Positions 16,795 through 26,083 of a stretch of 64,000 nucleotides of DNA are shown one piece after another. The position numbers and the translations under genes are program-made. This DNA comes from Microbacterium terrisoli (GTDB lineage: Bacteria > Actinomycetota > Actinomycetes > Actinomycetales > Microbacteriaceae): positions 682,001-746,000 of the forward strand of contig NZ_CP133019.1 of NCBI RefSeq assembly GCF_030866805.1, in the 5' to 3' direction. Within the stretch, counting starts at the first letter, position 1; each line of letters starts with the position of its first letter. Under the pieces are notes generated by a model that saw only the letters and a list, made by a program, of their open reading frames with translations, ran no database searches and had not been told where the DNA came from.

Positions 16795-18185
16795 GCGTAC
16801 TGCTCCTTCACAACGGCGGCGGCCGCCGCGAGGTCGAGGCGGGTCAGGGATGCCGCGAGGCGGTCGATATCGGCCTGCGAGGTCATGTCGGTCACGCACA
16901 CCAGCAGGGTGTGCTCACCAACTGCAACCCCGGGCTCGATACCCTCGGCGCGCAGCGCCGCGATGATCTCGGAGGCGGTGCGCCCGGCTATCTGCACGGT
17001 GAATTCGCGCAGATGGACAGCGTCGTCGCCCAGGCTCAGCCCGGGGACGGCGGCCAACGTCTGCTGTGCGTAGCGGGTGCGCGCGAGGAGCAGCTCGCCG
17101 AGCTCTGCCATGCCGTGGGGTCCCATCAGGGCCAGGTACACGCCGGCGGCGATGCCCCACAGGGCCGACGCCGTGCCGACCCACTCCTTGCCCTCTTCGC
17201 GCTGCGCGAACGAGGTGCGCTCATAGGCCACGTCGCCGAACCCGTACTCTCCGGGCGCGTCGGTGGTGGCCAGGCCGAACAGACGAGACGGCAACTCCAT
17301 CACGAACATCGGGTCGTCGTGCACTGCGATGAAGCCCGCGTGCGCGCCGCCGAACCACTGGTGCAGCCCCAGCGACTGGATATCGCCGGTGACGATGTCG
17401 GCGCCGTGCAGGGCCGGCGGGGTGAGCACTCCGTATCCAACGGGGTCGGTGCCCACCACCACGAGGGTGCCGGCGGCATGGGCGGCGGCGGCCAGGTCGG
17501 CGAGGCGGGACTCAAGGGCGCCGGTGGCGCTCGGGGTCTCGATCCACAGGGCCGCGACGTCGCCGCGGAGGCGGGCAGTGACGGCGGCCAGATCGGCGAG
17601 TCCCGACACGGTCGGCACCGATTCGAGTTCGAGCGTTGCGCGCAGATAGTCGCGCACCTTCGATTCCTTCTCCGGCAGCACGTCGCTCACGCACAGCACG
17701 CGGTGGCGACCGGTGATCCGCCCGGCCATGGCCAGACCGGTTGCGAGGGCCTGGAATCCGTCGTAGGTCGGGACGTTCACGACATCCATGGCCAGCAGCT
17801 CACCCATGAGTGACTGGTATTCGAACAGCGCATGGAACCGCCCGTGGTCTTCGTACGGCTCACCCGCGTAGGCGGTGAGGAACTCGCTGCGGCGGATCAC
17901 CTCGTCGACCACCGCGGGCACGTAATGGTTGTAGGTTCCCGCGCCCAAGAAGCTCAGTACGTCATCCGTCGTGCGATTGCGGTTCAGGATGCCGCGGACA
18001 TGGCGTGCGAGATCCTGCTCGGCAGGCAGCGGCGTGGGCAGGTCCAGCGCGCGGTGCAGCCGCAGGTCGTCCGGGACATCGGCGTAGAAGTCCTCGGTGG
18101 AGTTCGCGCCCACCGCGGCGAGCATCTCGGCCTTGGTGTCGGGAGCGGTATTGGGGATGTAGGGGTGCACGAACGCGTCGGTCAC
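16791..18185 (-). CDS. gcvPA: Glycine dehydrogenase (decarboxylating) subunit 1
   Basis: A 464-residue protein matching GcvPA, the non-PLP-lysine half of two-subunit P-protein. Motifs are YIPNTAPDTKAEMLAAVG at the start, SFLGAGTYNHYVPAVVD, FLTAYAGEPYEDHGRFHALF, EYQSLMGELLAMDVVNVPTY and YQSL-type packing against the B subunit. The start is GTG 18185 with AAGGAAGG 6 bases upstream. It begins 12 bases after the GH42 stop on the same strand, so it may share that transcript. Confidence 0.85.
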   Translation of the reverse strand: MTDAFVHPYIPNTAPDTKAEMLAAVGANSTEDFYADVPDDLRLHRALDLPTPLPAEQDLARHVRGILNRNRTTDDVLSFLGAGTYNHYVPAVVDEVIRRSEFLTAYAGEPYEDHGRFHALFEYQSLMGELLAMDVVNVPTYDGFQALATGLAMAGRITGRHRVLCVSDVLPEKESKVRDYLRATLELESVPTVSGLADLAAVTARLRGDVAALWIETPSATGALESRLADLAAAAHAAGTLVVVGTDPVGYGVLTPPALHGADIVTGDIQSLGLHQWFGGAHAGFIAVHDDPMFVMELPSRLFGLATTDAPGEYGFGDVAYERTSFAQREEGKEWVGTASALWGIAAGVYLALMGPHGMAELGELLLARTRYAQQTLAAVPGLSLGDDAVHLREFTVQIAGRTASEIIAALRAEGIEPGVAVGEHTLLVCVTDMTSQADIDRLAASLTRLDLAAAAAVVKEQYA

Positions 18186-18197
18186 GGCATCCTTCCT

Positions 18198-20267
18198 TCA
18201 GTCGGTCCGGCCATCGGCCAGCGTGATGAACGGGACGGTCTCGGCGCGCGGGGTCGCGAGGACGGCCGCGCCGAAGCGGGGGAGGGTCAGCGTCGCGTTC
18301 GTCGTGCGGCCCACGTCGTGGCCGAGCAGGTCGCGGGCGCCTTCGGGCACGGCGATGGTCAGCGGCTCGCGCCCGTGGTTGAGCACGAATGTGTAGTCGG
18401 TGTCGGCGCTGGACCGGGTGACGGCGTCGAGGTTCACGTCGGTCCGGTCGCGGGCGGGGAGCCCCGCCTCGGCCAGCACGAGCCGCCACACCGCAACGAG
18501 GCCGGCGTCGTCGAGCATCGCGCTGACGTACCAGGCCGACCCTGCCCCGGCGGGCCGGGAGGTGACGGCCGGGCGCCCGTTCAGGTCGCCGGACGCGTAG
18601 CGGGCCAGGACGCAGGCTGCGGCATCCACCTCGATCCACTCGCCCCAGTGCGCGAACGTGAGCGCGGCGCCGTCCAGGTCGAGCACGCCGGTCTCGCCGT
18701 CGGCCAGCGGCCACTGCTCGTCGACCTCGACGCCCAGCAGATCTCGCAACGGACCCGGTGCGCCGCCGAGGTGCACCTTCTCGGTCGCGTCGACAACACC
18801 CGAGAACGGGCCGATCACCACCCGTCCGCCGGCCGCGGCGAAAGCGATGAGCGCCTGCGCCTGGACGGCATCGGCAATGTACAGGTTCGGCACCAGCACG
18901 ACGTCGTAGTCGTCGAACGGGCCAGTCGCGCGCACGGCGTCGACCGGCTGGCCGAGCGCATGCATCGCCCGGTGCCAGGCGCGCGCCTGCCCGGCCCAGT
19001 TCAGCCGCTGCGAGGGCATCGACTCGGCGGCCGCCGATCCCCATCGCGAATCCCAGTCGAACACCATGGCGACACGGGCGCGCACGCGCGAGCCGCGCAC
19101 AGGCTCGAGCGCCGCCAGTTCCGCGCCCAGCGCCTTCGTCTCGGCGAACGTGCGCGAGGATCGGCCACGGTGCCCGAGCATCGACGAATGGAACTTCTCC
19201 TGCCCGTAGCGGGCCTGCCGCCACTGGAAGAACATCGCTCCTTCTGAGCCGTGCGCAATGGCCTGCAAGCTGTCGGTGCGCATCTTGCCCGGTGCCTTCG
19301 GCACGTTCACATCGCGCCAGCTGACGGCGCTCGCCGACTGCTCCAGCAGCAGCCACGGCCGTTGTTTGAGCGATCGCATGAGCCCGTAGTTCAATGCCGC
19401 GCCCACCGGAGCGAGTGGATCAGCCGGATCGGGGTAAGCGTCGTCGGTCACCAGGTCCTCGAGCTCGGCGAAGCGCCAGTAGTCGAGGTCGTGGAACATG
19501 CTCATGAAGTTGGTCGTGAGCGGGATGTCGGGGGTCAACTCGCGCAGGATCTCGACCTCGAGACGGAACAGGCCCAGCAGCGCATCCGAGGAGAACCGCT
19601 CGAAGTCAAGCAGCTGCGTCGGATTGATCGGTCCGGGCGCGCGCCGCGGCGTCTCGATCTGGTCCCAGTCGCCGTAGCGCTGGCCCCAGACGTTGACCCC
19701 CCACGCCTCATTGAGCCCGTCGATGCTGCCGTAGCGCTCGGCGAGCCAGCGCCGGAAGTGCCGGGCCGACTCGGGGCAGTAGCAACGTGAGGTGTGGTCT
19801 CCGTACTCGTTCGAAACGTGCCACAGCGCCACCGCAGGATGCCGGCCGTAGCGTTCGGCCATCGCACGGGTCATCCGAGCGACATGCTCGTGCCACACCG
19901 GCGAACTCGGGCAATAGGTCTGCCGCGAACCGAATTCCATGCGCCGGCCCTCGGCATCCATCGGCATCATCTCGGGGTGGGCGCGCAGCAGCCATGCCGG
20001 CGGCGTCGCGGTCGCCGTCGCGAGATCGACGTGGATTCCGGCATCCCACAGCAGATCGATGACACGGTCGAGCCAGCCCCAGTCGTAGACGCCGGAGGCG
20101 ATTTCGAGTTGCGGCCAGCTGAACACCGGCAGGCTCACGATGTTCACTCCGGCTTCGCGCATGAGTGCGACATCCTCGGCCCAGACGTCTTCGCTCCACT
20201 GATCGGGGTTGTAGTCGCCGCCGTACGCGAGGGCGCCGAGGTCGAATGTGCGGGGCGCGTCAGTCAC
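18198..20267 (-). CDS. GH42 beta-galactosidase
   Basis: A 689-residue glycoside hydrolase family 42 enzyme, cleaving terminal beta-D-galactosides. The A domain starts GALAYGGDYNPDQWSEDVW; the acid/base is Glu154 in ALWHVSNEYGDHTS; the CYC pair at about 162-164 belongs to the family's zinc site; the nucleophile is Glu309 in WLLLEQSASAVSWRD. The trimerisation and C-terminal beta domains follow. No signal peptide, so intracellular. Start GTG 20267 has GGAGGAA 7 bases upstream. Divergent from a GntR regulator with a shared operator-like element between them; it probably acts on oligosaccharides brought in by the neighbouring transporters. Confidence 0.92.
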   Translation of the reverse strand: MTDAPRTFDLGALAYGGDYNPDQWSEDVWAEDVALMREAGVNIVSLPVFSWPQLEIASGVYDWGWLDRVIDLLWDAGIHVDLATATATPPAWLLRAHPEMMPMDAEGRRMEFGSRQTYCPSSPVWHEHVARMTRAMAERYGRHPAVALWHVSNEYGDHTSRCYCPESARHFRRWLAERYGSIDGLNEAWGVNVWGQRYGDWDQIETPRRAPGPINPTQLLDFERFSSDALLGLFRLEVEILRELTPDIPLTTNFMSMFHDLDYWRFAELEDLVTDDAYPDPADPLAPVGAALNYGLMRSLKQRPWLLLEQSASAVSWRDVNVPKAPGKMRTDSLQAIAHGSEGAMFFQWRQARYGQEKFHSSMLGHRGRSSRTFAETKALGAELAALEPVRGSRVRARVAMVFDWDSRWGSAAAESMPSQRLNWAGQARAWHRAMHALGQPVDAVRATGPFDDYDVVLVPNLYIADAVQAQALIAFAAAGGRVVIGPFSGVVDATEKVHLGGAPGPLRDLLGVEVDEQWPLADGETGVLDLDGAALTFAHWGEWIEVDAAACVLARYASGDLNGRPAVTSRPAGAGSAWYVSAMLDDAGLVAVWRLVLAEAGLPARDRTDVNLDAVTRSSADTDYTFVLNHGREPLTIAVPEGARDLLGHDVGRTTNATLTLPRFGAAVLATPRAETVPFITLADGRTD

Positions 20268-20301
20268 TCGGGTTCCTCCATCGGGCGTGTCATTGTCGAA
20301 T

Positions 20302-20317
20302 GTATTCTGTATACAAA
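20302..20317. promoter_or_regulatory. Putative GntR operator between GH42 and gntR
   Basis: GTATTCTGTATACAAA, with GTAT/ATAC arms 5 bases apart. The identical 16-mer occurs at 25952-25967 before a binding-protein gene, and GAATACTGA recurs at 20329-20337. It sits in an AT-rich island 35 bases before the GH42 start. Confidence 0.65.
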
Positions 20318-20366
20318 CACGTTATGCTGAATACTGATGTAGGTCAAGTGCGACGAGAGGGACGTC

Positions 20367-21023
20367 ATGGCGATTGAGCGGAAGAACCTGCGGATGCAGG
20401 TGCGTGACGAACTGCTGACGCGAATGCGCTCCGGCCAGGTGCGCCCGGGCGAGGGCATCAATGAGGTGCAGCTGGCTGCCGAGATCGGCGTGAGTCGCAC
20501 TCCGCTGCGCGAGGCGCTCATCTGGCTCGAGAGCGAAGGCCAGATCGAGAGCGAGAACGGCAAGGGCTTTCGGTTCGCTCCGCTGAGCAAGCGCGAGTTC
20601 GAGGACCTCGCGCCCATCATGGCGACGCTTGAGGGCCTTGCGCTGCAGCAGAGCCCGATCGACGAGCTGAAGCGGCTGGGCGCGCGCCTGTCCGAGATGG
20701 CCGCTGCCTTCACGCAGGAGGAAGCCGCGCACTCCCTCGTCGTGTCGAAGGACGACGAGTGGCACACGCTGATGCTTTCGGCGTGCACGAACGGTCGGCT
20801 CCTGGCGATCATCGAGATCGTGCGCGGTGCGTTCCACCGATACGAGTCGCTGCTCGTGCCCAGCGATGCCACGGTGCATCGGGTCGCGGCCGAACACGGC
20901 GAGATCGCGCGGTGCCTGGCAGCGGGGGACGTGCCCGGCGCGGTCGCGGCACTGAAGGTCAACTGGATGCACGGGGCGACCCGCATCCTCGCCAATGCAT
21001 CGAGCACGTACTTCACGGACTGA
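20367..21023 (+). CDS. GntR-family (FCD-type) transcriptional regulator
   Basis: A 218-residue FadR/FCD-subfamily GntR protein. The winged helix is VRDELLTRMRSGQVRPGEGI followed by NEVQLAAEIGVSRTPLREAL; the ligand domain has DDEWHTLMLSACTNGRL and AAEHGEIARCLAAGD, with the metal-binding D/H residues typical of FCD. Such repressors usually bind an organic acid or sugar-derived metal-liganded effector. Divergent to GH42 and flanked by a GTATTCTGTATACAAA element also found before two transporter operons, which makes it the likely regulator of all three. Confidence 0.9.
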   Translation: MAIERKNLRMQVRDELLTRMRSGQVRPGEGINEVQLAAEIGVSRTPLREALIWLESEGQIESENGKGFRFAPLSKREFEDLAPIMATLEGLALQQSPIDELKRLGARLSEMAAAFTQEEAAHSLVVSKDDEWHTLMLSACTNGRLLAIIEIVRGAFHRYESLLVPSDATVHRVAAEHGEIARCLAAGDVPGAVAALKVNWMHGATRILANASSTYFTD

Positions 21024-21031
21024 TCGGCGGC

Positions 21032-22693
21032 TCATGCCGACAGCCGGACCGCGAGGTCGACGAACAGTGCCGCCGACCAGCCGAATGCCGTCGTCGCCGC
21101 GCGTGCCTTCTGGCCGGTCCGAGGATTGAAGTACTCGTGCGGCCCTCCGCCGTGGATGACCAGTCGCACGGTGTGCTCGCGCAATCGCCGCGCGCTTGTG
21201 TGAAGGCCTGATCGTTCGAGCCCTTCGGCCACCAGCACGTTGGTGTTGATCCACACCGGCCCGCGCCACATGCGCTCGGGGGAGAAGTCGCTGTCGTCGA
21301 CGGCGACAGTCGGCAGCCCCCACAGGGTGCCATAGCGCGCCGGGTCGCTGAGTGCGTCGGTGAGGTGGCCGACGATGTCGGGTGACAGCATCCCCGTCAA
21401 CAGAGGCATCAATCCGACCACCGCATCTGTGGGTCGGCTCCCGGCGAGGAACGCGTGCTGTTCGGGATGCCACATCCTGCGCAGCAAGGTCATGGTGTGA
21501 TGTGCGCGCCGGCGGTGGGCGAGCGGATCGCCGGTGTTCAGCTGCTCGCAGAGCTCGGCCAGCTCCAGATCCTGCAGCACGAGATAAGCGCCCAGATCGG
21601 GCGAGGCGATCGGCAACGTGCCATCGAAGATCGGGCTGTCATCCAGACCCGATGAGTACGGGTGGGCGTACTCGGGCATGCCGTCGCCGTCGGCGTCGGA
21701 GTGCGCGAACCACCAGTCCTGCGACCGTTCGATGACCGGCAGCACCTTCCGTGCCCATTCGTCGTCGGGTGCGACCTCGAGCAGTTTGCGCACCGCCCAT
21801 GCCGTCAACGGCGGCTTGGTGAGGGGAATCGGCGCGTCTGCGTCTGCCACCGCAGAGCCGTCGCGCCGCAGGTGCTCGCGGTCGGCGGCGGGCAGGTCGT
21901 CGCTCGAGGCGAGCGTGCCTGCTTCGTGCACGACGTCGGGCAGCTGCCCGTCGCTGGTGGGAAAGCGCAGCGCGAGGTCGAGTTGTTCACGGGCCAGCGC
22001 AGGATCGCCGTGGCGCAGCCCGGTGGCGATGAAGTACGCGTCCCATTGCCAGAGCCCGACGTAGCCGATCTTCGACGGAACGACGGCGCGCACGTCGCCC
22101 AGGCGGGGCAGCGCGACGATGTTCGCGCCGAGCACCCACCAGCAGAACGCAGTCATCTCCTGCAAATCGTCGCGCACGATCGGGCACCGCTCGAACCACT
22201 CCCGCCACGTCGCCGACGTCGCCGCCTGATCGGCGTCGTGCGTCGCCGATCGCGCCGCCATCACTGAGCGATCGCGCCCTACTTCGATGCGCACGGCGAT
22301 CTGATCGCCCGCAGGCGATTCGACCGTGTCTCGGGTTCCGTCGGGCAGCGTCCAGGCCACCTGCGCTCCGTTCGGCGCCGCGACGCTCACCGCCGTCGGG
22401 CCCGCGTACGTGAGGCTTGCGCCGCCGTCGAACACGATGCGATCCGGCAGCACATCGACGACCGTGCGCGGTCGCCCGTCGGCCGCCCGCACTTCAAGCC
22501 GGTCGATCACCCGGCACGCATCCAGTGGCTTTTCGTATTCGGCCGTATGGATGCGGATGCCGCTGGCTGCGGCGTGCGGATCGTTGGCCATGTCGTCGCG
22601 GAACACCAGAAGGCGTGACGAGGGCAGGGTGAACGGAGCACGCACCAGATCGAGGTGGCGCGCGGCCAATCGGGCGAGTACCTCGGCGCTCAT
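21032..22693 (-). CDS. GH63/MGH1-like (alpha/alpha)6-barrel glycoside hydrolase
   Basis: A 553-residue protein with an N-terminal beta domain and a C-terminal (alpha/alpha)6 barrel of the mannosylglycerate-hydrolase/GH63/trehalase-like group. Barrel motifs: GYVGLWQWDAYFIATGLRHG, YAHPYSSGLDDSPIFDG, WRGPVWINTNVLVAEGL and GGPHEYFNPRTGQKA, with a plausible acid/base Asp in GLDDSP and base Glu in HEYFNP. These fit GH63-type alpha-glucoside or glucosylglycerate-type hydrolases; the exact linkage is not decidable. The start overlaps the permease stop (ATGA); the long in-frame upstream extension is a shadow inside the permease. Confidence 0.75.
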   Translation of the reverse strand: MSAEVLARLAARHLDLVRAPFTLPSSRLLVFRDDMANDPHAAASGIRIHTAEYEKPLDACRVIDRLEVRAADGRPRTVVDVLPDRIVFDGGASLTYAGPTAVSVAAPNGAQVAWTLPDGTRDTVESPAGDQIAVRIEVGRDRSVMAARSATHDADQAATSATWREWFERCPIVRDDLQEMTAFCWWVLGANIVALPRLGDVRAVVPSKIGYVGLWQWDAYFIATGLRHGDPALAREQLDLALRFPTSDGQLPDVVHEAGTLASSDDLPAADREHLRRDGSAVADADAPIPLTKPPLTAWAVRKLLEVAPDDEWARKVLPVIERSQDWWFAHSDADGDGMPEYAHPYSSGLDDSPIFDGTLPIASPDLGAYLVLQDLELAELCEQLNTGDPLAHRRRAHHTMTLLRRMWHPEQHAFLAGSRPTDAVVGLMPLLTGMLSPDIVGHLTDALSDPARYGTLWGLPTVAVDDSDFSPERMWRGPVWINTNVLVAEGLERSGLHTSARRLREHTVRLVIHGGGPHEYFNPRTGQKARAATTAFGWSAALFVDLAVRLSA

Positions 22694-23634
22694 CGGCCGC
22701 CGAGCCCCGACGCGGCCATGCTGTTGAGGATCTGCCGCTGACCGATCACGAACGCGATCAGCATCGGAATCGTCGCGACGGCCGAAGCCGCCATGATGAG
22801 GCCATAGTTGATTGAGCCGAACTGCCCCTGGAAACTCTGCAGCAGCAGCGGGACCGTGAACAGGTTCTGGCTGTTGAGCATGACCAGCGGGAGCAGGAAG
22901 TTGTTCCAGGTGCCCAGTGCGACGATGATCGACAGGGCCCCGAGGCCCGGGCGCAGGTTCGGCAGCACGATGCTCCAGAAGATCCGCCATCGCCCGGCTC
23001 CGTCGACCAGCGCGGCCTCCTCGAGCTCCTTGGGCAGCGACAGGACGAACTGCCGCATGAGGAACACGGCGAACGGGTTGGCCAGCGCGGCGGGGATGAT
23101 CAGCGAGAGATGCGAATCCACCCACCCGAGCTTTGCCATCAGCAGGTAGAAAGGGATCAGCGTGACCTGCATCGGGATCATCTGCGTCGCCAGGAACATG
23201 ACGAACATGGCGCGTGATCCGCGGAACTTGATGCGGGCGAACGCATAGCCGGCCATCGAGGCCGTGATGAGCGTGCCGATGACGACCAGGATCGCGATAT
23301 AGATGCTGTTGACATACGCCTGCCCGAAGGGAGCGTCGTTCCACGCATCGATGAAATTCTGCGGCGCCCAGGGGCTCGGCCAGAAGCTGAGCGGATCGTT
23401 CAGAAGCTGCGGCAGGCCCTTGAACGCTGTGACGATCATCCAGACGAAGGGATAGACCATGGCAATCCCGGCCACGATCAGCACGATGTGCAGAGTCGTT
23501 GCGGCTACCCGACGTCTGCTGCGGCCGGGACGGGCGTGCGGCCTGATGCGCCGGCCGGGCGCTGCGATCGCCACAGTCGACTCGGTGGGTGGTTTCGTCG
23601 TGCCGTCGGTGAGACGGGGTGTCGCGGCCCTCAT
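22690..23634 (-). CDS. Carbohydrate ABC transporter permease (CUT1, MalG-like)
   Basis: A 314-residue inner-membrane permease with six predicted segments, starting at LHIVLIVAGIAMVYPFVWM. The EAA loop is LEEAALVDGAGRWRIFWSIV and contacts the ATPase. The N-terminal 40 residues are basic and cytoplasmic. Start ATG 23634 overlaps the stop of the other permease. Second permease of the transporter fed by the binding protein at 24604; GH63-like hydrolase follows in the operon. Confidence 0.92.
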   Translation of the reverse strand: MRAATPRLTDGTTKPPTESTVAIAAPGRRIRPHARPGRSRRRVAATTLHIVLIVAGIAMVYPFVWMIVTAFKGLPQLLNDPLSFWPSPWAPQNFIDAWNDAPFGQAYVNSIYIAILVVIGTLITASMAGYAFARIKFRGSRAMFVMFLATQMIPMQVTLIPFYLLMAKLGWVDSHLSLIIPAALANPFAVFLMRQFVLSLPKELEEAALVDGAGRWRIFWSIVLPNLRPGLGALSIIVALGTWNNFLLPLVMLNSQNLFTVPLLLQSFQGQFGSINYGLIMAASAVATIPMLIAFVIGQRQILNSMAASGLGGR

Positions 23635-24593
23635 GCGGCAGCATCCTCGTAATGGACGAATCGTTTCTGGAATCCGAACTGGATCGCTGTGATCACCAGG
23701 GTCAGGATCAGGAGCAGGATCGATGCCGCGCTCGCGACGCCGAACTGCGTCTTTCCGAATCCGAGATCGTAGATGTGGTAGACGATCGTGCGGGTGGCGT
23801 TGTCGGGTCCGGCGTTGGCCACGAGCACGAAGACGATGTCGAAAGTCTGCAATGAGCTGATGAACGCGATGATCGAGGAGAAGAACAGCACGGGCGACAG
23901 CAGCGGCAGCCGGACGCGGAAGAACAGGGCTATCGCTCCTGCGCCGTCGATGCGCGCGGCTTCGATCACGCTTGGCGAGATGTTCTGCAGGCCGGCGAGG
24001 AAGATCACCACGTTCAGGCCGAGCGACGACCAGATCGTGACGATGCACACCGCGAGCAGGGCGAGGTGCGGATCACCCAGCCAGTCCGGCGCGGGCACGT
24101 GGAAGATCGTGGCGATTGCGTGCGAGAGGACTCCGTCTTTGCGGAACAGCTGCTGCCAGATCATCGCGACGGCGATGCTGCTCGTGATCACCGGGGCGAA
24201 GAACAAGGCCAGGTACAGTGTGCGGGTCTTGAGCCGCTCGAGCGCGACGGCGATGACAACGGCAAGGCCCAGCCCGATCGGCACCGTGATCAGCGCGATC
24301 AACATCGTGTTGATCAGTGCGCGGCCGAACAGTGGGTCGGTCAGTTCGGTTCTGAAGTTGTCGAACCCGATCCACGTGAGGGGTGTCAGTCCATCCCACT
24401 GGGCGAAGGCGAGCACGACCGCGGCGATGAAGGGCACGAGCACGAACAGCGCCATGCCGATCATCTGAGGGGCGACGAAGACGTAGCCCCACCGGCGGTC
24501 ACGCCGTCGCCAGGCGGCCTCTGCACGAGGCGCGCCCGGAGACGGCATCCCGACCGCTGGGGAGTCCGTCACGCTGACGGAAGGAGCGGTCAT
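23631..24593 (-). CDS. Carbohydrate ABC transporter permease (CUT1, MalF-like)
   Basis: A 320-residue permease, with transmembrane segments from WGYVFVAPQMIGMALFVLVP onward and the EAA loop in VIEAARIDGAGAIALFFRVR. It begins 10 bases after the binding-protein stop and is followed by the second permease with an ATGA overlap. No ATPase is encoded with it; such actinobacterial systems usually borrow a shared MsiK-type ATPase encoded elsewhere. Confidence 0.92.
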   Translation of the reverse strand: MTAPSVSVTDSPAVGMPSPGAPRAEAAWRRRDRRWGYVFVAPQMIGMALFVLVPFIAAVVLAFAQWDGLTPLTWIGFDNFRTELTDPLFGRALINTMLIALITVPIGLGLAVVIAVALERLKTRTLYLALFFAPVITSSIAVAMIWQQLFRKDGVLSHAIATIFHVPAPDWLGDPHLALLAVCIVTIWSSLGLNVVIFLAGLQNISPSVIEAARIDGAGAIALFFRVRLPLLSPVLFFSSIIAFISSLQTFDIVFVLVANAGPDNATRTIVYHIYDLGFGKTQFGVASAASILLLILTLVITAIQFGFQKRFVHYEDAAA

Positions 24594-24603
24594 TGACTGT
24601 TCC

Positions 24604-25911
24604 TTACTTTCCGCCGGTCTTGCTGCTGATCAGCTGACCCGACTCGTCGAGCGCCTGCTGCGCTGTGATCTTGCCCTCGTAGAGCTTGAGCATGATGGCG
24701 CTGACATCGTTGGACAGGCCAGGAACCTTCGCTTCGGCTGCGTAGTCCTCGAAGCCGAGGTCGCGCATGTCGAGCAGCGTCTGCGCGTGGGCGGGGTAGC
24801 CGTCCAAGACGACGCTGTCGGCGCCCTTGACTGAGGGGACGGCGTTGCCGCTGCCCTGCAGGCGGAACGTCTGGCCTTGCTTGCTCAGGAAGCTCGTCCA
24901 GAACGTGAAAGCAGCGTCCTTGACCTTGGTCTTATTGTTGATCGCCAGGTAGCTGACCGCGACGCCGGTGGGTGCAGCCTTGCCGTCAGGCGTGGGCCAT
25001 GGAGCGACATCGTAGTTCTCGGGGTCGCCTGCGGCTTTGACGGTGCCGATCGTGTATCGGCCCTGGATGTAGAACCCGGCTTTGTGCGTGACGAACAGCG
25101 AGTCGGCGCCGGCGCCGCTGGGCAGCGTGTCGGCGACCAGGAACGTCTTGTCCTGGAAGTACTTGCCGAATGTGGCCATGGCCGCCACCGATGTCGGGTC
25201 GGTGTTGGCAACGAACGCGCCGCTGTCATCAAATGCCTTGCCGCCTTGCGAAGAGATCCAGCTCCAGTGCGTTGACCAGTAATTCCAGAACATCGAGCCG
25301 GTCAGACCCGCCGCGTGCAGCTTGTCGTTCATCTCGAGGTAGGCCGCTGTGGTCCACTTGCCCTCGGCGGCCAACGTCGCAGGGTCTTCGGTGATGCCCG
25401 CCTTCTTGAGGGCCACCTTGTCGTACCAGAGCGCGTCGGGGTTCGAGTCGTTCGGCTCGGCGAGGATCTTGCCGTCGTGCTTGGCCGCGCCCAGCAGGCC
25501 TGGTGCGAAGTCGTCGGGCTTCGTCTTGCTCGCACTCGAAGCCATCAGGTCGTCCAGCGGCATCAGCACGTTCGCGTTCACAAACTTGCCGATCTGATCG
25601 TCGCCGATGTAGAACACGTCGGGGGCGGTGCCCGACACGAGCTGGGTGAGCAGCTTCGTGTGGTAATCGCCATAGTCGGCGACCGGCTGCAGCACCACCT
25701 TGATGTTCGGGTGGTCCTTCATGAATTGGGTGTCGAACTCCTTGAAGCGTGTGAGCTCTTGGGGTGTGCCCCAGGTCGACCACACGACTGTCTGCTGGCC
25801 GCCGGAGCTGCCATTGGCACCGCCGCCGCTGCACGCGCCGAGACCGATGCTGAGTGCCGTGACCGCCGTGACGGCCGTGGCGAGCTTGAAGAAAACGCGG
25901 GTACGCGGCAT
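24604..25911 (-). CDS. Extracellular sugar-binding lipoprotein (ABC importer)
   Basis: A 435-residue family-1 solute-binding lipoprotein. The signal peptide MPRTRVFFKLATAVTAVTAL ends in a lipobox (GLGAC) with the lipidated Cys followed by a Ser/Gly-rich linker. The mature protein has WSTWGTPQELTRFKEFDTQF, VSGTAPDVFYIGDDQIGKFV and LAINNKTKVKDAAFTFWTSF, typical of CUT1 receptors. ATG 25911 is chosen over the upstream in-frame codon at 25971 because the signal peptide begins there and the upstream part would include the operator. First gene of the operon. Confidence 0.92.
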   Translation of the reverse strand: MPRTRVFFKLATAVTAVTALSIGLGACSGGGANGSSGGQQTVVWSTWGTPQELTRFKEFDTQFMKDHPNIKVVLQPVADYGDYHTKLLTQLVSGTAPDVFYIGDDQIGKFVNANVLMPLDDLMASSASKTKPDDFAPGLLGAAKHDGKILAEPNDSNPDALWYDKVALKKAGITEDPATLAAEGKWTTAAYLEMNDKLHAAGLTGSMFWNYWSTHWSWISSQGGKAFDDSGAFVANTDPTSVAAMATFGKYFQDKTFLVADTLPSGAGADSLFVTHKAGFYIQGRYTIGTVKAAGDPENYDVAPWPTPDGKAAPTGVAVSYLAINNKTKVKDAAFTFWTSFLSKQGQTFRLQGSGNAVPSVKGADSVVLDGYPAHAQTLLDMRDLGFEDYAAEAKVPGLSNDVSAIMLKLYEGKITAQQALDESGQLISSKTGGK

Positions 25912-25951
25912 GGGAGGACCCCTCTCGAAAGGAAAACCACGCTGTTGCTCA

Positions 25952-25967
25952 GTATTCTGTATACAAA
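25952..25967. promoter_or_regulatory. Putative GntR operator before the first sugar-binding protein
   Basis: GTATTCTGTATACAAA, identical over 16 bases to 20302-20317, 41 bases upstream of the start at 25911. Confidence 0.65.
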
Positions 25968-26024
25968 ACACAAATGTGTCAAGAGATGAGATCGATTCGT
26001 GATGCTCAAGGGGGCAGACGTCGA

Positions 26025-26067
26025 AGGCCGCGGCATCCCTCGTTGAATCCGGGGGATGCCGCGGCCT
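26025..26067. terminator. Strong hairpin between the two transporter operons
   Basis: Perfect 15-base arms (AGGCCGCGGCATCCC at 26025-26039 and its complement at 26053-26067) with a 13-base loop, just beyond the stop of the permease at 26084. The stem contains GGATGCCGCGGCATCC-type sequence. It probably ends the 29237-26084 transcript, though there is no long T tract. Confidence 0.55.
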
Positions 26068-26083
26068 GCCGACGCAGGGATGC

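Noticed and set aside
22694..23644. N-terminal extension of the GH63-like protein
   Set aside because: It is an out-of-frame reading of the permease gene; the ATGA-coupled start at 22693 is better.
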